A stretch of 64,000 nucleotides of DNA from Sphingobium sp. BYY-5 (GTDB lineage Bacteria; Pseudomonadota; Alphaproteobacteria; Sphingomonadales; Sphingomonadaceae): contig NZ_JALEBH010000002.1 of NCBI RefSeq assembly GCF_022758885.1, positions 248,001 through 312,000 of the forward strand, in the 5' to 3' direction. Position 1 is the stretch's first letter. Every line of letters begins with the position of its first letter. Under the pieces are notes generated by a model. It saw only the letters and a program-made list of their open reading frames with translations. It made no database searches and was not told where the DNA came from. Below are positions 26,509 to 35,903 of the stretch, piece by piece. A program made the position numbers and the translations under genes.

Positions 26509-28331
26509 TGCGGGTCGATCGACGCGCCTTTTTGGGCGGTACGGCGGTCCTTGCCCTCCCCGCGCAGGCGCGAACGGTTCCGGCGATGCTGGTGGCGGAC
26601 AGGCCGATGCCGGCACCGGAATGGGCCAGGATGCAACGACAGTTGCTGGACGCCAATCTGGCCGCTTGCGAAGCCTTCTACGCCCAATATGTGGACAGCC
26701 ACGACCGCCTCAAAATATTTGAGCGCTGGGGTGCGAATGATGGTCCCGACGACGCGGCGGAAGCGACCAACGATTGGTTCCTGCTCCACGCGCTGGGTGG
26801 CAGCGACAGGATCAGGACGCTCGCCAGTCGTTTTTGGGAAGGGCATCTGCGCCAGTTCACGGCCGCCCGCACCATCGACGTACCGATTGCGCGGCAGGGC
26901 ATGTATTATCGCGAATTCCCCACGCAAATGGACTGGCAGCATAATGCGGAGGGGTTGACCAGCTTCAACCTCATGGGATTGTCCATCCCACGCGATGCGA
27001 AGCTGCTGGCGCGAACGCGGCGTTACGCCGATTTCTACACCGGACGCGATCCTGACGCGCCCAACTATGATCCGCGCCTGAAAATGATGCGCAGCCTGCT
27101 GAACGGCAGCCGGGGGCCGATGCTGCGCCAGGCGACATCGCTCGACTGGGCGGGCGATCCGTTCGACCCCGCTCCCTTTCACATGGAGCATGGGGAAACA
27201 ACCTATCAGGAGACGCTCGATCATTATGCCGAATATGGCGATGTGATCGGCGATAATCCGTTGAACCTGCAAGCGACGACATTGGGCCTCAACGCCTATG
27301 CGCTGGGCGGCGGGGAGCGGTTCCGCACCTGGGCGCTGGACTATCTGTCCGCCTGGGCCGATCGGGCGGCAAAGAATGACGGCCTGCTACCGAGCTTCGT
27401 CCGACCCGATGGTACAGTCGGCGGCGACTGGTGGAAGGGCATCTACGGTTGGGGTTTCTCCCCGGTCGTACCGCAAACCGGGAAGCGGGAAGATCGCAAT
27501 CGCGTGCCCCGGTCCATCACGACCTTCATGGGCGGCGTCGTGATGAGCGGCGATCTCGGCTTCATCGACCTCTGGCGGCGGCACACGGCACGGCTCAACG
27601 ATGCGTCCCGCAACGTGGACGGGGTGCTAAGCGCGCCCACCATGTATGGTGCCCAAGGTTGGTATGGCTGGAAACCCGGGCGTTATCGCGTCAATGGCTT
27701 CGAAATCTGGTATATGTCGCAAAAGGGTGAAGATCGAGAACTTGCGGGCGATGATCCATGGATCGATTTCCTCGAAGGGCGCAATGCAGACTATCCGGTT
27801 CAGGCGCTGGGCGTGGATCTGAAGCGGGTTGCCGATCGCGTGGCCGCACGGGAAAGGGACGATAGCACGCCACAGACGCGGCTCGCGGATTGGCCGATCG
27901 ATATCAACCCGGCCAGCGTCAAGAGTCTGGTCCAGTTAATGACCGGCGGACTGCATATTGCGCGGCCACCCTGGTCGAAAAGCTCGCCGTCTCAAGGTGG
28001 CGTGCCGCTGCATTGCCGGTTGCGCTATTTCGACCCGGTGGCACGGCGGGCAGGCGTACCGGCGGATGTTGGCGCATTGGTTCACCGGTTGGTGGATCGC
28101 GAGACCGAGGTAACTTTGGTGAACCTGGGGCAGCAGGCGCGAACCGTGACGGTTCAGGGGGGTGCCTATGCCGAGCATCGGATCGATGCGGTCACGATGA
28201 ATGGACGGACCGTTGCTGTCGGAAAACGGGATTTCACGCTGCGGCTGGAGCCGGGATGCGGCGTGCGGTTGGCATTGGCGATGACGCGCTTTGCGAACCG
28301 GCCGACTTTGGCCTTCCCCTGGGATCGATGA
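26508..28331 (+). CDS. Tat-exported protein of unknown function, alpha-helical repeat style
   Basis: A 607-residue protein with an N-terminal Tat signal (DRRAFLGGTAVLALPAQA). I do not recognise the family. The composition is mostly helical with recurring Trp-, Tyr- and Asp-rich patches (FPTQMDWQHNAEGLTSF, GGDWWKGIYGWGFSP, APTMYGAQGWYGW). This is reminiscent of (alpha/alpha)-barrel glycosidases or polysaccharide lyases, with a beta-rich C-terminal part from about residue 500. Its ATG overlaps the GudP-like transporter stop by one base, so it is very likely its partner. I infer release of an uronic acid or aldarate-like sugar in the periplasm. Confidence 0.7.
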   Translation: MRVDRRAFLGGTAVLALPAQARTVPAMLVADRPMPAPEWARMQRQLLDANLAACEAFYAQYVDSHDRLKIFERWGANDGPDDAAEATNDWFLLHALGGSDRIRTLASRFWEGHLRQFTAARTIDVPIARQGMYYREFPTQMDWQHNAEGLTSFNLMGLSIPRDAKLLARTRRYADFYTGRDPDAPNYDPRLKMMRSLLNGSRGPMLRQATSLDWAGDPFDPAPFHMEHGETTYQETLDHYAEYGDVIGDNPLNLQATTLGLNAYALGGGERFRTWALDYLSAWADRAAKNDGLLPSFVRPDGTVGGDWWKGIYGWGFSPVVPQTGKREDRNRVPRSITTFMGGVVMSGDLGFIDLWRRHTARLNDASRNVDGVLSAPTMYGAQGWYGWKPGRYRVNGFEIWYMSQKGEDRELAGDDPWIDFLEGRNADYPVQALGVDLKRVADRVAARERDDSTPQTRLADWPIDINPASVKSLVQLMTGGLHIARPPWSKSSPSQGGVPLHCRLRYFDPVARRAGVPADVGALVHRLVDRETEVTLVNLGQQARTVTVQGGAYAEHRIDAVTMNGRTVAVGKRDFTLRLEPGCGVRLALAMTRFANRPTLAFPWDR

Positions 28332-28359
28332 CGTCCCCTTCCCATGCGGGCTGCTTTAT

Positions 28360-29913
28360 CTATCCACCCGGCTTGATATAGGGGGCGACGGCGAAGAGCA
28401 GCCGTTCTTCCCGGCGCGGATCATTTTCGATGCGCACGGTGCGATCGAAGATCATCGTTGGACGCTGGTCGAGGGTGAATTGCGGCCATTGCGGAATGGA
28501 TCGGCAATTGGGATCGCCCGTCCGGGCCAGCGCGATGAAGGCATCCGCCATCTGCCCGGCCAGACGCCGCGCTTCGGGACTGACACCGATACGAGAACCT
28601 TGTGCATCGACATTGTCGAACACCAGAGGAATGTCGAGCGTGTGGAAAGCGCCCAATATTCCCCCCGCTTCGGGGCAAGGAAAATCGAGCTGATACATCC
28701 AGGTCGGCGCGCCGATGCGGGCGCGTTCTTCGGCCTGGATAAGATGACCAGGCCAGGAGCGCCCCGCTGTCGACGCTGCGAGCAGGATTTGGCCGGGTGT
28801 ACGGCCGGGATAAAGTTCGCGATAGCGGCGGATCACATAATCGGGTGCAAGATCCTTGACCGTCTCGCGCGCCAGCCGTTCGGGCAGATTGTCCCAGTTC
28901 GTGTCACCCGCACGCAAGCTCTTCTCGATCCAGAGCGCGGTTTCATCATGGGTATTCCCGACGATCAGCGGGATATGCGCCGCCTCGCGCGGAGCGTCCG
29001 GCACGAATGGGTGGCGCGGCAGGACGCCATGGTCCAGGGTGGACGTGAAGCTGATCTCCCCCTTCCCTTCCAACGGGTCGGTCATCGCCATAGCTTCGAC
29101 CAGCCCGTCTATCGGCAGTTGCATCAGCGTGGCTATGTCAGGTGCACCGGCCTTCTCCATCCATGCCTTCGCGCGGGCGGTGGCGTGCATGGGGCCGGCG
29201 GCGGTGACATGCTGGCCGCTCATCGTGGCGGCGGCGTGGAAGAGAGGGCGCGCTTCGGGCATCGCCATCAGCGTCACCACCTTCGCACCGCCGCCCGACT
29301 GGCCGAAGATCATCACACGATCCGGATTGCCGCCAAAATTCGCGATATTGTCCCGCACCCATTGCAGCGCGAGAATGATGTCGAGATTACCGACATTGCC
29401 GGACTCCGCCGGCCCGCCAAGCTGGGCAAGATAAGCATAGCCCATCGCCGCCAGCCGGTGATTGAGCGTCACCACCACGACATCGCCGCGCCGGACGAGA
29501 TTGCCGCCGTCATAGAGCGGGTCGCTGCCCGATCCATGGGCATGGCCGCCGCCATGGAGATAGACCATGACCGGACGCTTTCCCGCATCCAGCGCGGGAG
29601 TCCATATATTGAGGAACAGGCAGTCTTCGGATGTAGGTTCGGACGCCCTGGTCTGTGGCGCGGCTGGGCCATAGCGTGTGGCATCCGTTATGCCTTGCCA
29701 AGCGATCGGCGGGGCGGCCCGGTGGAAACGGGTAGTGGCCGTGTCGGCACCGTAGCGAACGCCGCGGAAGACGAACACATTCTTTTCGATCGTGCCGCGT
29801 ATCCGGCCATATCGCGTTCGCGCGACCGGGCTGGAAGGTGAGCGCGTCGCCGATGCCGCGATCGGACTGGCCGCCAGCCCGGCGAGCAGGATGCGGCGAC
29901 CGATTGGGATCAT
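28360..29913 (-). CDS. Type-B carboxylesterase
   Basis: From the ATG at 29913 (ATGA overlap with the LysR stop) the product is 517 aa; an in-frame ATG six codons upstream is less likely. The N-terminus looks like a Tat-type signal (GRRILLAGLAASP). Carboxylesterase type-B features are EDCLFLNIWTP, the oxyanion VYLHGGGHAHG, the nucleophile elbow FGQSGGGAKV (S206) and a later His in GAFHTLDIP. It would cleave an ester linkage in the periplasm. It is the last gene of a kdgD-LysR-esterase unit; the ester substrate is unknown. Confidence 0.85.
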   Translation of the reverse strand: MIPIGRRILLAGLAASPIAASATRSPSSPVARTRYGRIRGTIEKNVFVFRGVRYGADTATTRFHRAAPPIAWQGITDATRYGPAAPQTRASEPTSEDCLFLNIWTPALDAGKRPVMVYLHGGGHAHGSGSDPLYDGGNLVRRGDVVVVTLNHRLAAMGYAYLAQLGGPAESGNVGNLDIILALQWVRDNIANFGGNPDRVMIFGQSGGGAKVVTLMAMPEARPLFHAAATMSGQHVTAAGPMHATARAKAWMEKAGAPDIATLMQLPIDGLVEAMAMTDPLEGKGEISFTSTLDHGVLPRHPFVPDAPREAAHIPLIVGNTHDETALWIEKSLRAGDTNWDNLPERLARETVKDLAPDYVIRRYRELYPGRTPGQILLAASTAGRSWPGHLIQAEERARIGAPTWMYQLDFPCPEAGGILGAFHTLDIPLVFDNVDAQGSRIGVSPEARRLAGQMADAFIALARTGDPNCRSIPQWPQFTLDQRPTMIFDRTVRIENDPRREERLLFAVAPYIKPGG

Positions 29914-30800
29914 GTCGTCATTTCCGTGCATAATTGTCGCATGGCGGGAAGCGCGGGATTCCTGTTGTCACGCCGCCAGGCCATGTGCAGTTCGACCGGT
30001 TTTTCCTGCGGCGTCATCAGGCGACGAAAATGGACGTCGCTCATATGCAAACCGGTCGCGCTTTCGGGCACGATGGCGGGGGCGACCCCAGCATGGACCA
30101 GACCCAGCATCGAATGAATCTGTGTCACATGCTGGACATAGAGCGGGGCGGCCGCCACGTCATTAAACAGATTTTCCAGCATATTGTGAAAATAGGCAGC
30201 GCCCTGTCGCGAATACATGATGAGCGGCTGGCCATCGAAATCGGCGGGTGTGAGCGCCGCCATCGCCTTGCGCGGGTCGCCGGGTGGGAGGGCGACGAAC
30301 AGAGGCTCATGCAGGACGCAGGCGCTGTCGAACTCATGACGATTGACCGGCGGACGGACGAAACCGATGTCCACCAGGCCGGTAAGCAGGGCATCGACCT
30401 GATCGCCCGACACCATTTCCCGCAGTTCCAACTCGATATTGGGAAGGACGGCCCTCGCCTGCGCAACGATGCGGGGAACTATATTGTAGCTGGAGACAGC
30501 CGTGAAGCCGATGGCAACCCGCCCGGCATCGCCTTTCGCAACGCGCCGAGCGGAGAGGGCCGCGCTGTCGGCCAGGCGAACGATCCGACGCGCCTCGATC
30601 AGGAAAACGCTCCCCGCCGGAGTGAGGCTTACCTGTCGACTGGTGCGTTCCAGAAGCTGCACGTCCAATATGCGTTCGAGCAACTGGATCTGGCGGCTCA
30701 AGGGCGATTGCGTCATGTTGAGCCGCTGGGCGGCCCGGCCGAAATGCAGTTCTTCGGCGGCGGCGACGAAGCAACGGAGCTGGCTGAGTTCGAACATCAT
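29910..30800 (-). CDS. LysR-family regulator
   Basis: A 296-residue LysR protein with the usual HTH (LSQLRCFVAAAEELHFGRAA, then LNMTQSPLSRQIQLLERILD). The effector domain has GFTAVSSYNIVPRIV and DALLTGLVDIGFVRPP. It lies between kdgD (42 nt upstream) and the carboxylesterase (overlapping), an unusual co-transcribed placement for a LysR gene. It probably controls this unit in response to the sugar-acid or ester ligand. Confidence 0.85.
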   Translation of the reverse strand: MMFELSQLRCFVAAAEELHFGRAAQRLNMTQSPLSRQIQLLERILDVQLLERTSRQVSLTPAGSVFLIEARRIVRLADSAALSARRVAKGDAGRVAIGFTAVSSYNIVPRIVAQARAVLPNIELELREMVSGDQVDALLTGLVDIGFVRPPVNRHEFDSACVLHEPLFVALPPGDPRKAMAALTPADFDGQPLIMYSRQGAAYFHNMLENLFNDVAAAPLYVQHVTQIHSMLGLVHAGVAPAIVPESATGLHMSDVHFRRLMTPQEKPVELHMAWRRDNRNPALPAMRQLCTEMTT

Positions 30801-30842
30801 GCCAGACTATCCGTGCTGAACCCGCAAGTCACTGCCGGCCGG

Positions 30843-31760
30843 TCACGCCGTGGCGCGTTCGATGAGCGCGCGCAACTCCGCCTCTTCCTCCGCCGACAGG
30901 TCTGTGAGCGGCGATCGGACAGGACCGGCATCGCGACCGATGATGCGCATCCCCGCCTTGACGATCGACACGGCATAGCCCCGCCCCCGGTCACGCAGGG
31001 CGATATAGGGAAGAACGAAATTGCGTAGCTGATCCATGACATGGGTCTGATCCCCGGCGCGCACTGCCCGGTAGAAGGCTAGCGCCCATTCTGGCATGAA
31101 GTTGAAGATAGCCGAACTATAAGTCGTGACGCCCATGGTGAGATAGGGCGTGGCGAAGGTTTCCGCCGTCGGTAGCCCGCCAATATAAGTCAGCCGGTCG
31201 CCCATGCGGGCATAGATGCGGGTCATGAGTTCGATATCGCCAACCCCGTCCTTGAACCCGATGAGATTGGGATTGCGATCGCACAGACGCGCCAGCGTCT
31301 CGTCATTCACGATGGCATTGTCGCGATTATAGACGATGACGCCCAGCCCGGTGGCGCGGCAGACAGCCTCGATATGCGCGGCCAACCCCTCCTGCTTGCT
31401 GTTCATAAGATAGGGGGGGAGGAGAAGCAGACCGTCCGCGCCCACCTTCTCCGCGTCGCGCGCAATGCCGGTGGCGATCGCGGTGCCATAACCACAGCCG
31501 GAGATGACGGGAATGCGGCCATTGCTTTGGGCGACCGCCGCCGCAACCACCTGCGCCACTTCGGCCGGGGTCAGCGAGAAGAACTCGCCGGTGCCGCCCG
31601 CCGCAAACAGGCCGCTCAATTCGCGCTCCAGCATCCAGCCGCAATGATCGCGATAGGGGCCTTCCTGAAATGCGCCCTGTGCATCGAAATGCGTAACCGG
31701 AAAGGACAATAGCCCCTGGCCCAGTTGGCGTGCCAGATCATTGGGGCTAAAATGGCTCAT
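30843..31760 (-). CDS. kdgD: 5-dehydro-4-deoxyglucarate dehydratase
   Basis: A 305-residue (beta/alpha)8 enzyme of the dihydrodipicolinate synthase family. The pattern matches Kdg[30 protein letters not shown], Tyr144 in VIVYNRDN and Schiff-base Lys170 in IGFKDGVGD. It converts 5-dehydro-4-deoxyglucarate to 2,5-dioxovalerate with loss of CO2 and water in the aldarate pathway. The start at 31760 has GAGGAG upstream; longer readings extend into non-coding sequence. It heads the kdgD-LysR-esterase unit and complements the GudP-like transporter. Confidence 0.88.
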   Translation of the reverse strand: MSHFSPNDLARQLGQGLLSFPVTHFDAQGAFQEGPYRDHCGWMLERELSGLFAAGGTGEFFSLTPAEVAQVVAAAVAQSNGRIPVISGCGYGTAIATGIARDAEKVGADGLLLLPPYLMNSKQEGLAAHIEAVCRATGLGVIVYNRDNAIVNDETLARLCDRNPNLIGFKDGVGDIELMTRIYARMGDRLTYIGGLPTAETFATPYLTMGVTTYSSAIFNFMPEWALAFYRAVRAGDQTHVMDQLRNFVLPYIALRDRGRGYAVSIVKAGMRIIGRDAGPVRSPLTDLSAEEEAELRALIERATA

Positions 31761-31907
31761 GTCGCTAATTCTCCTCTCCCGAACGACTGGCCCGGCCAGC
31801 GTTGATGGAGTGGAGATAGGCTTTGGCCGACAGCGGGTCCAAACCAAATGCGCGCACGATCGATGCACAGCTTGGCATGATCCGACATTGCCCGCGCGGC
31901 GAAGATT

Positions 31908-31933
31908 GTCCGGCCTCGCGGTGCAGGCCGGAC
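31908..31933. terminator. 9-bp perfect hairpin after the peroxiredoxin-like gene
   Basis: GTCCGGCCT (31908-31916) and AGGCCGGAC (31925-31933) form a perfect stem with an 8-nt loop just beyond the minus-strand stop at 31942. There is no clear T-run, so it is a likely but not classical terminator for the sulfur operon. Confidence 0.6.
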
Positions 31934-31941
31934 GACCTGAT

Positions 31942-32607
31942 TCAGGACAGGTGCGGCGTGATGTGGCGTAATATCTCTTCGGCCTCCGGCCGGTCCAGCC
32001 AGTCCGGACTGACATGCAGCCATTCGACACGGCGCCCCGGCCCGACCAGCACGGCGGCCGGCTGCGGCAATTCCCAGCTATTGGTGCCGGTCACTTCACC
32101 AATCCATCCGGCAGGCGGCGGCGATGGCCGATTGTCCGGGACGAAGCTGATATCCAATAGTCGGGCAAAGCCGTTGTCCGTATCAGTGGCAACGGCAAAG
32201 GGCAGCTCATGACGCCTCTTGATATCCCTCAATCGGTCGGGTTGCTGCGGGCTGAGCGCTATGAGTGGGATACCCAGTTCCTTGAGCGCAGGGTATAGAT
32301 TCTCCGCATAATAAGGCAGCGCAATATTGCAGGCCGGACAGCCGGCGAAGCGGAAGAAAAGGAACAACGCCGGTCCACTGGCTGTCAGCGCATCAAGGCT
32401 GAGATGTCCGCCATCGACTTCGGCGAAGGTCAAGGGCGGGAGAATAGTGCCGGGCTGCGCGACTGCTGTCGGGTCGAAGCGCTCGATCAGTTGGGCGCGT
32501 TGACGGGCATTCCCCTCCAGTTGCGCGGCGGTCCAGCTACGCTCCCGCTCCGCCTGCAACGCGGCATAACGGGTCTTGAGCGTATCGGTGAGAAGTGTCG
32601 CCATCAT
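31942..32607 (-). CDS. Peroxiredoxin-like (AhpC/TSA) protein with CxxC
   Basis: A 221-residue thioredoxin-fold protein: [20 protein letters not shown] has the active CPAC pair (C90, C93), followed by [12 protein letters not shown]. It resembles the peroxiredoxin-like proteins often found beside sulfonate utilisation genes; the redox role (peroxide or thiol) is unproven. AAGGAG precedes two tandem ATGs (32607 and 32604); either could start translation. It is the last gene of the long minus-strand sulfur cluster, 90 nt from the monooxygenase upstream. Confidence 0.72.
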   Translation of the reverse strand: MMATLLTDTLKTRYAALQAERERSWTAAQLEGNARQRAQLIERFDPTAVAQPGTILPPLTFAEVDGGHLSLDALTASGPALFLFFRFAGCPACNIALPYYAENLYPALKELGIPLIALSPQQPDRLRDIKRRHELPFAVATDTDNGFARLLDISFVPDNRPSPPPAGWIGEVTGTNSWELPQPAAVLVGPGRRVEWLHVSPDWLDRPEAEEILRHITPHLS

Positions 32608-32697
32608 GGTCTCCTTGCGGTCAGGACCATAGTGGCAACAGCCAGTGCCCCCCGCCAATGAGAGTTGGCCGGGGAGCGTCGATGAATTTTTATAGAT

Positions 32698-34047
32698 TCA
32701 GGCGGCGTCGCGATGCGTCTGAAGCGACCGACGCCGATCCACCGGCACGGGAAGACCCAGATTGCCGCGCAACGTGCCGGCCTCATATTCGGTGCGGAAC
32801 AGGCCGCGTTGCTGGAAGATGGGAACAACCTCCTCGACGAAACGCCTGAACTGCGCGGGATGGCCAAGATGGACATTGAGACCATCGAGCGCACGGCTTT
32901 CGAACCAGCGCTGTATCTCGTTCGCTACCGTTTCGGCCGACCCAACGAAGGGGCTGCCGCGCCCCGCACGGACCCGCTCCACCGCCTGACGCAAGGTCAG
33001 GCCCTGCTCGGCCGCCTGGTCCGTGATCTTCTTCGCCTGCGTGTAGAAGCTGCTCTTTGCATGTTCCAGCGCCTCTACCGGGAAAGGCGCGTCCGGATCA
33101 TACTGGCGAAAATCATGCCAGCCGAACGGGCGGCCAAACTCCGCCAGCGCTTGGTCGAAACTCTGATCGACGCTGCGATAGTGGCGCTCAATCTCCTGCG
33201 CCTGCGCGTCTGTATCACCGATATAGACGAAGAAGCCGGGCAGGATCACGATCTGGTCGGGATCGCGGCCTTGCCGGGTGGCGCGTCCCTTGATGTCCGC
33301 ATAGAAGGCTTGGCCCTGCTCGATCGTCGCGGCGTGGGTGAAGATGGCGTCTGCAATGGTGGCGCCAAGATCACGCCCCTGATCGCTGTCGCCCGCCTGA
33401 AAGATCACCGGCTCGCCCTGGGGCGATCGCTGGATATTGAGCGGCCCCACGACTTGGAAAAATTCGCCGCGATGGTCGAGACAGTGCAGCTTGTCGGCGT
33501 CGAGGAACTGGCCGGTCGCCCGATCGCGGACCAACGCCCCTTCCTCCCAGGACGACCATAAGCCCCGCGCCACATCAAGAAACTCAACGGCACGACGATA
33601 GCGCGTATCATAGTCGAAATGTTCGGGCAGGCTGAAATTGCCCGCCGTCCCCGCGTCCCCGCTGGTGACGACGTTCCACCCCGCGCGTCCCTTGCTGATA
33701 AGGTCGACCGAAGCGAAGCGGCGGGCAAGATTGAACGGGTCATTATAGGAAGTGGTGAGCGTGCCGACGAGGCCGATATGCTTGGTCGCCACCGCCAGCG
33801 CCGACAACAGGGTCAGCGGCTCCAGCCGATTGAGATAATGCGGCGGCGAATTGGCGGTGATGAACTGGCTGTCGACAATGAACACCAGGTCGAACTTGGC
33901 CGCCTCCGCCTGCCGCACGATATCGATATACCAGTCGATATTGACGCTGGCGTCGAGTGGGATGTCGGTGTCCAGCCAGCGATTGCTGTCGCCGGGACCG
34001 CCGACGCCCGTGGGCACGAGACCGAGTTTGAGTTGGCGTTGAGACAT
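32698..34047 (-). CDS. LLM-class flavin monooxygenase (NtaA/SnaA/DszA type) 1
   Basis: A 449-residue FMN-dependent monooxygenase of the NtaA/SnaA/DszA group: KLGLVPTGVGGPG at the start, VDSQF in the barrel, [28 protein letters not shown], and the C-terminal [17 protein letters not shown]. Family members oxidise sulfones, sulfonates, nitriloacetate or heteroaromatics with reduced flavin from a partner reductase. The start is the ATG at 34047, inside a longer open frame. It lies in the sulfur cluster after the class II aldolase gene, so a sulfur substrate is likely but not shown. Confidence 0.85.
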   Translation of the reverse strand: MSQRQLKLGLVPTGVGGPGDSNRWLDTDIPLDASVNIDWYIDIVRQAEAAKFDLVFIVDSQFITANSPPHYLNRLEPLTLLSALAVATKHIGLVGTLTTSYNDPFNLARRFASVDLISKGRAGWNVVTSGDAGTAGNFSLPEHFDYDTRYRRAVEFLDVARGLWSSWEEGALVRDRATGQFLDADKLHCLDHRGEFFQVVGPLNIQRSPQGEPVIFQAGDSDQGRDLGATIADAIFTHAATIEQGQAFYADIKGRATRQGRDPDQIVILPGFFVYIGDTDAQAQEIERHYRSVDQSFDQALAEFGRPFGWHDFRQYDPDAPFPVEALEHAKSSFYTQAKKITDQAAEQGLTLRQAVERVRAGRGSPFVGSAETVANEIQRWFESRALDGLNVHLGHPAQFRRFVEEVVPIFQQRGLFRTEYEAGTLRGNLGLPVPVDRRRSLQTHRDAA

Positions 34048-34063
34048 CAGGCTTCCCGGTCGG

Positions 34064-34855
34064 TCAGGCGTCGAAGCCGGGCGACTGACGCTCCGCCTTG
34101 CGCAGCGCCGCTTCCCAGACGAGGTCGTAATGGGATTTGGCACCTTCCACCGGCTTGCGTTCGCGACTCATCTGGCGGCGGACTTCCTCTTGCGCGGCTT
34201 CGGGTGCGATCAGCACATTATCGCGACCGATGGAAAGGCTGCGCACCTGCGCCTTGCAGGCTTCCTCCAGATGATAGATGCCGCTGAACGCTTCGCCCGG
34301 TGTCGCGCCCAGGGCCAGCGTGCCATGGTTGCGCAGCAGCATGACCTTGGTGTCGCCCAGATCCGCGACCAGCCTTTCCCGCTCATCCAGGTTGAGCGCG
34401 ACGCCCTCATAATCATGGTAGGACAGACGTGGGATGAGGGCGAGCGCGCGCTGGTTGAGCGGCAGCAGTCCTTCCGCATGGGCGGAGACTGCCATGCCGT
34501 CCGCGCTGTGGAAATGCGCGATATAATGGGCATCGTCACGCGCGCCGTGGATCGCGCTATGGATCACGTATCCGGCATAGTTGATGCCATAGTCGCTTTC
34601 CCCGATCACATTGCCGTCGAGGTCGACCTTCACCAGGCTGGACGCCGTGATTTCATCGAACATCAGGCCAAAGGGATTGATGAGGAAATGATGGTCCGGC
34701 CCCGGCACGCGGGCGGAGATATGGGTATAGATGAAGTCGTCCCAGCCATAGAGGGCGGAGAGGCGATAGAAAGCAGCCAGGTCGACGCGGGCTTTCCATT
34801 CCGCTTCGCTGATGCCCGAATGGCGGAAACGATCATCCTTCAAGACTGTAGCCAT
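34064..34855 (-). CDS. Class II aldolase/adducin-family protein
   Basis: A 263-residue class II aldolase fold. Metal-binding histidines are seen in HFHSADGMAVSAH and in RNHGTLALG. The start at 34855 (AAAGGAG upstream) avoids a spurious longer N-terminus. Members are fuculose/rhamnulose-phosphate aldolases, epimerases or decarboxylases. Here it is embedded between a sulfonate-type binding protein and a monooxygenase, which suggests cleavage or rearrangement of a carbon skeleton left after desulfonation. That role is inference. Confidence 0.78.
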   Translation of the reverse strand: MATVLKDDRFRHSGISEAEWKARVDLAAFYRLSALYGWDDFIYTHISARVPGPDHHFLINPFGLMFDEITASSLVKVDLDGNVIGESDYGINYAGYVIHSAIHGARDDAHYIAHFHSADGMAVSAHAEGLLPLNQRALALIPRLSYHDYEGVALNLDERERLVADLGDTKVMLLRNHGTLALGATPGEAFSGIYHLEEACKAQVRSLSIGRDNVLIAPEAAQEEVRRQMSRERKPVEGAKSHYDLVWEAALRKAERQSPGFDA

Positions 34856-34937
34856 GGCGATGCTCCTTTGCGGACAAGTGTAGGGAGGCGGTTCCATGCC
34901 GCCCAATGAGGATTTCTGAAGAGTCGGACAGCGGCGC

Positions 34938-35903
34938 TCATGCCGGGAAGATGCCCGGATCGACGATGCTGGCCACATTCACATGGGCGGGCAATTCGCC
35001 ATCGGCATAGAAACGATCGACGACCCGCTGCAACGGTTTTACCACCGCCGCGTCGGGCGCGATCAGCAGCGGGTTCTGCGACTTCACCACCAGAGCGGCC
35101 AGTTTCGGGTCCATCTTCGTCTGTTTGGCGAAAATGCGGGTATAGGCTTCGGTATTGGCCTGCGCCCAGATACTGGCTTGTTTTAGCCGGCTGACGATAT
35201 CGCGCAACGCAGCGCGTTTGGCCGGATCGTCCAGCGCAGTCTGCGACACGGCGAGCAGGCCCAGGCCGGTATTGATCCCCTGTCCGTCACGCAGCAGCCG
35301 CGCGCCACGTTCTTGCGCCGCGATCTGATAGGTGCCGAAGGTCGCCCAAGCGTCGATCCGTCCAGCCGCGAAGGCGGCGGCGGCGTCATTGGGCAGCATG
35401 AAGCCGATATCGACCTTGCGCCGGTCCAGCTTCGCTTCCTTGAGCGCTTCGAGCAGCAGATAGTGCGAAATGCTGCCCCGCGCGCTGGATACGATGACGC
35501 GATGGCCCGCCAGCCCCGCAACCGACCGGATCGGTGAACCGGGCGGCACGAGGATGCCGATATCCCTGGTGGACGACAGCGCGCCGGCGACGATCTTGAG
35601 CTGTGCGCCCGCCGCCGCTGCCAGCACCACCGGCAGATCGCCCGCGATGGCAGTATCGACTGCCCCCGCGTTCAACGCCTCCAGCAGCGGAGCGGCGCCG
35701 ACAAACTCCGCCCATTCGATATCATAGGGCAGATTGTTGAGAGTGCCCGCCGCCTCCGCCTTCGACTGAAGCAGGTGGACCTGATCGCCCAGGACCAGTT
35801 TCGTGCGACCGCCCTTCCCGGCCCCGCCGCACGCGGCGAGACCGAGCGCAGCAGCGCCGGCAAGGAAAGTCCGGCGATCAGAAAGCAAGTGCGATCCTTC
35901 CAT
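34938..35903 (-). CDS. Sulfonate/aliphatic ABC substrate-binding lipoprotein 2
   Basis: A 321-residue SsuA/TauA-type periplasmic binding protein, lipidated at LAACGG after a Tat-like signal (DRRTFLAGAAALGL). Typical patches include VGAAPLLEALNAGAVD and GSISHYLLLEAL. The ATG at 35903 overlaps the upstream TBDR stop by 26 nt. An in-frame TTG at 35888, 7 nt after GGAAGG, would give a signal like that of the other lipoprotein in the island and may be the true start. No permease gene follows, so it probably uses the SsuBC pair upstream. Confidence 0.83.
   Translation of the reverse strand: MEGSHLLSDRRTFLAGAAALGLAACGGAGKGGRTKLVLGDQVHLLQSKAEAAGTLNNLPYDIEWAEFVGAAPLLEALNAGAVDTAIAGDLPVVLAAAAGAQLKIVAGALSSTRDIGILVPPGSPIRSVAGLAGHRVIVSSARGSISHYLLLEALKEAKLDRRKVDIGFMLPNDAAAAFAAGRIDAWATFGTYQIAAQERGARLLRDGQGINTGLGLLAVSQTALDDPAKRAALRDIVSRLKQASIWAQANTEAYTRIFAKQTKMDPKLAALVVKSQNPLLIAPDAAVVKPLQRVVDRFYADGELPAHVNVASIVDPGIFPA

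Noticed and set aside
32713..33561. A 282-codon plus-strand ORF opposite the flavin monooxygenase
   Set aside because: It is antisense to a clear enzyme gene; the composition is typical of a shadow frame.
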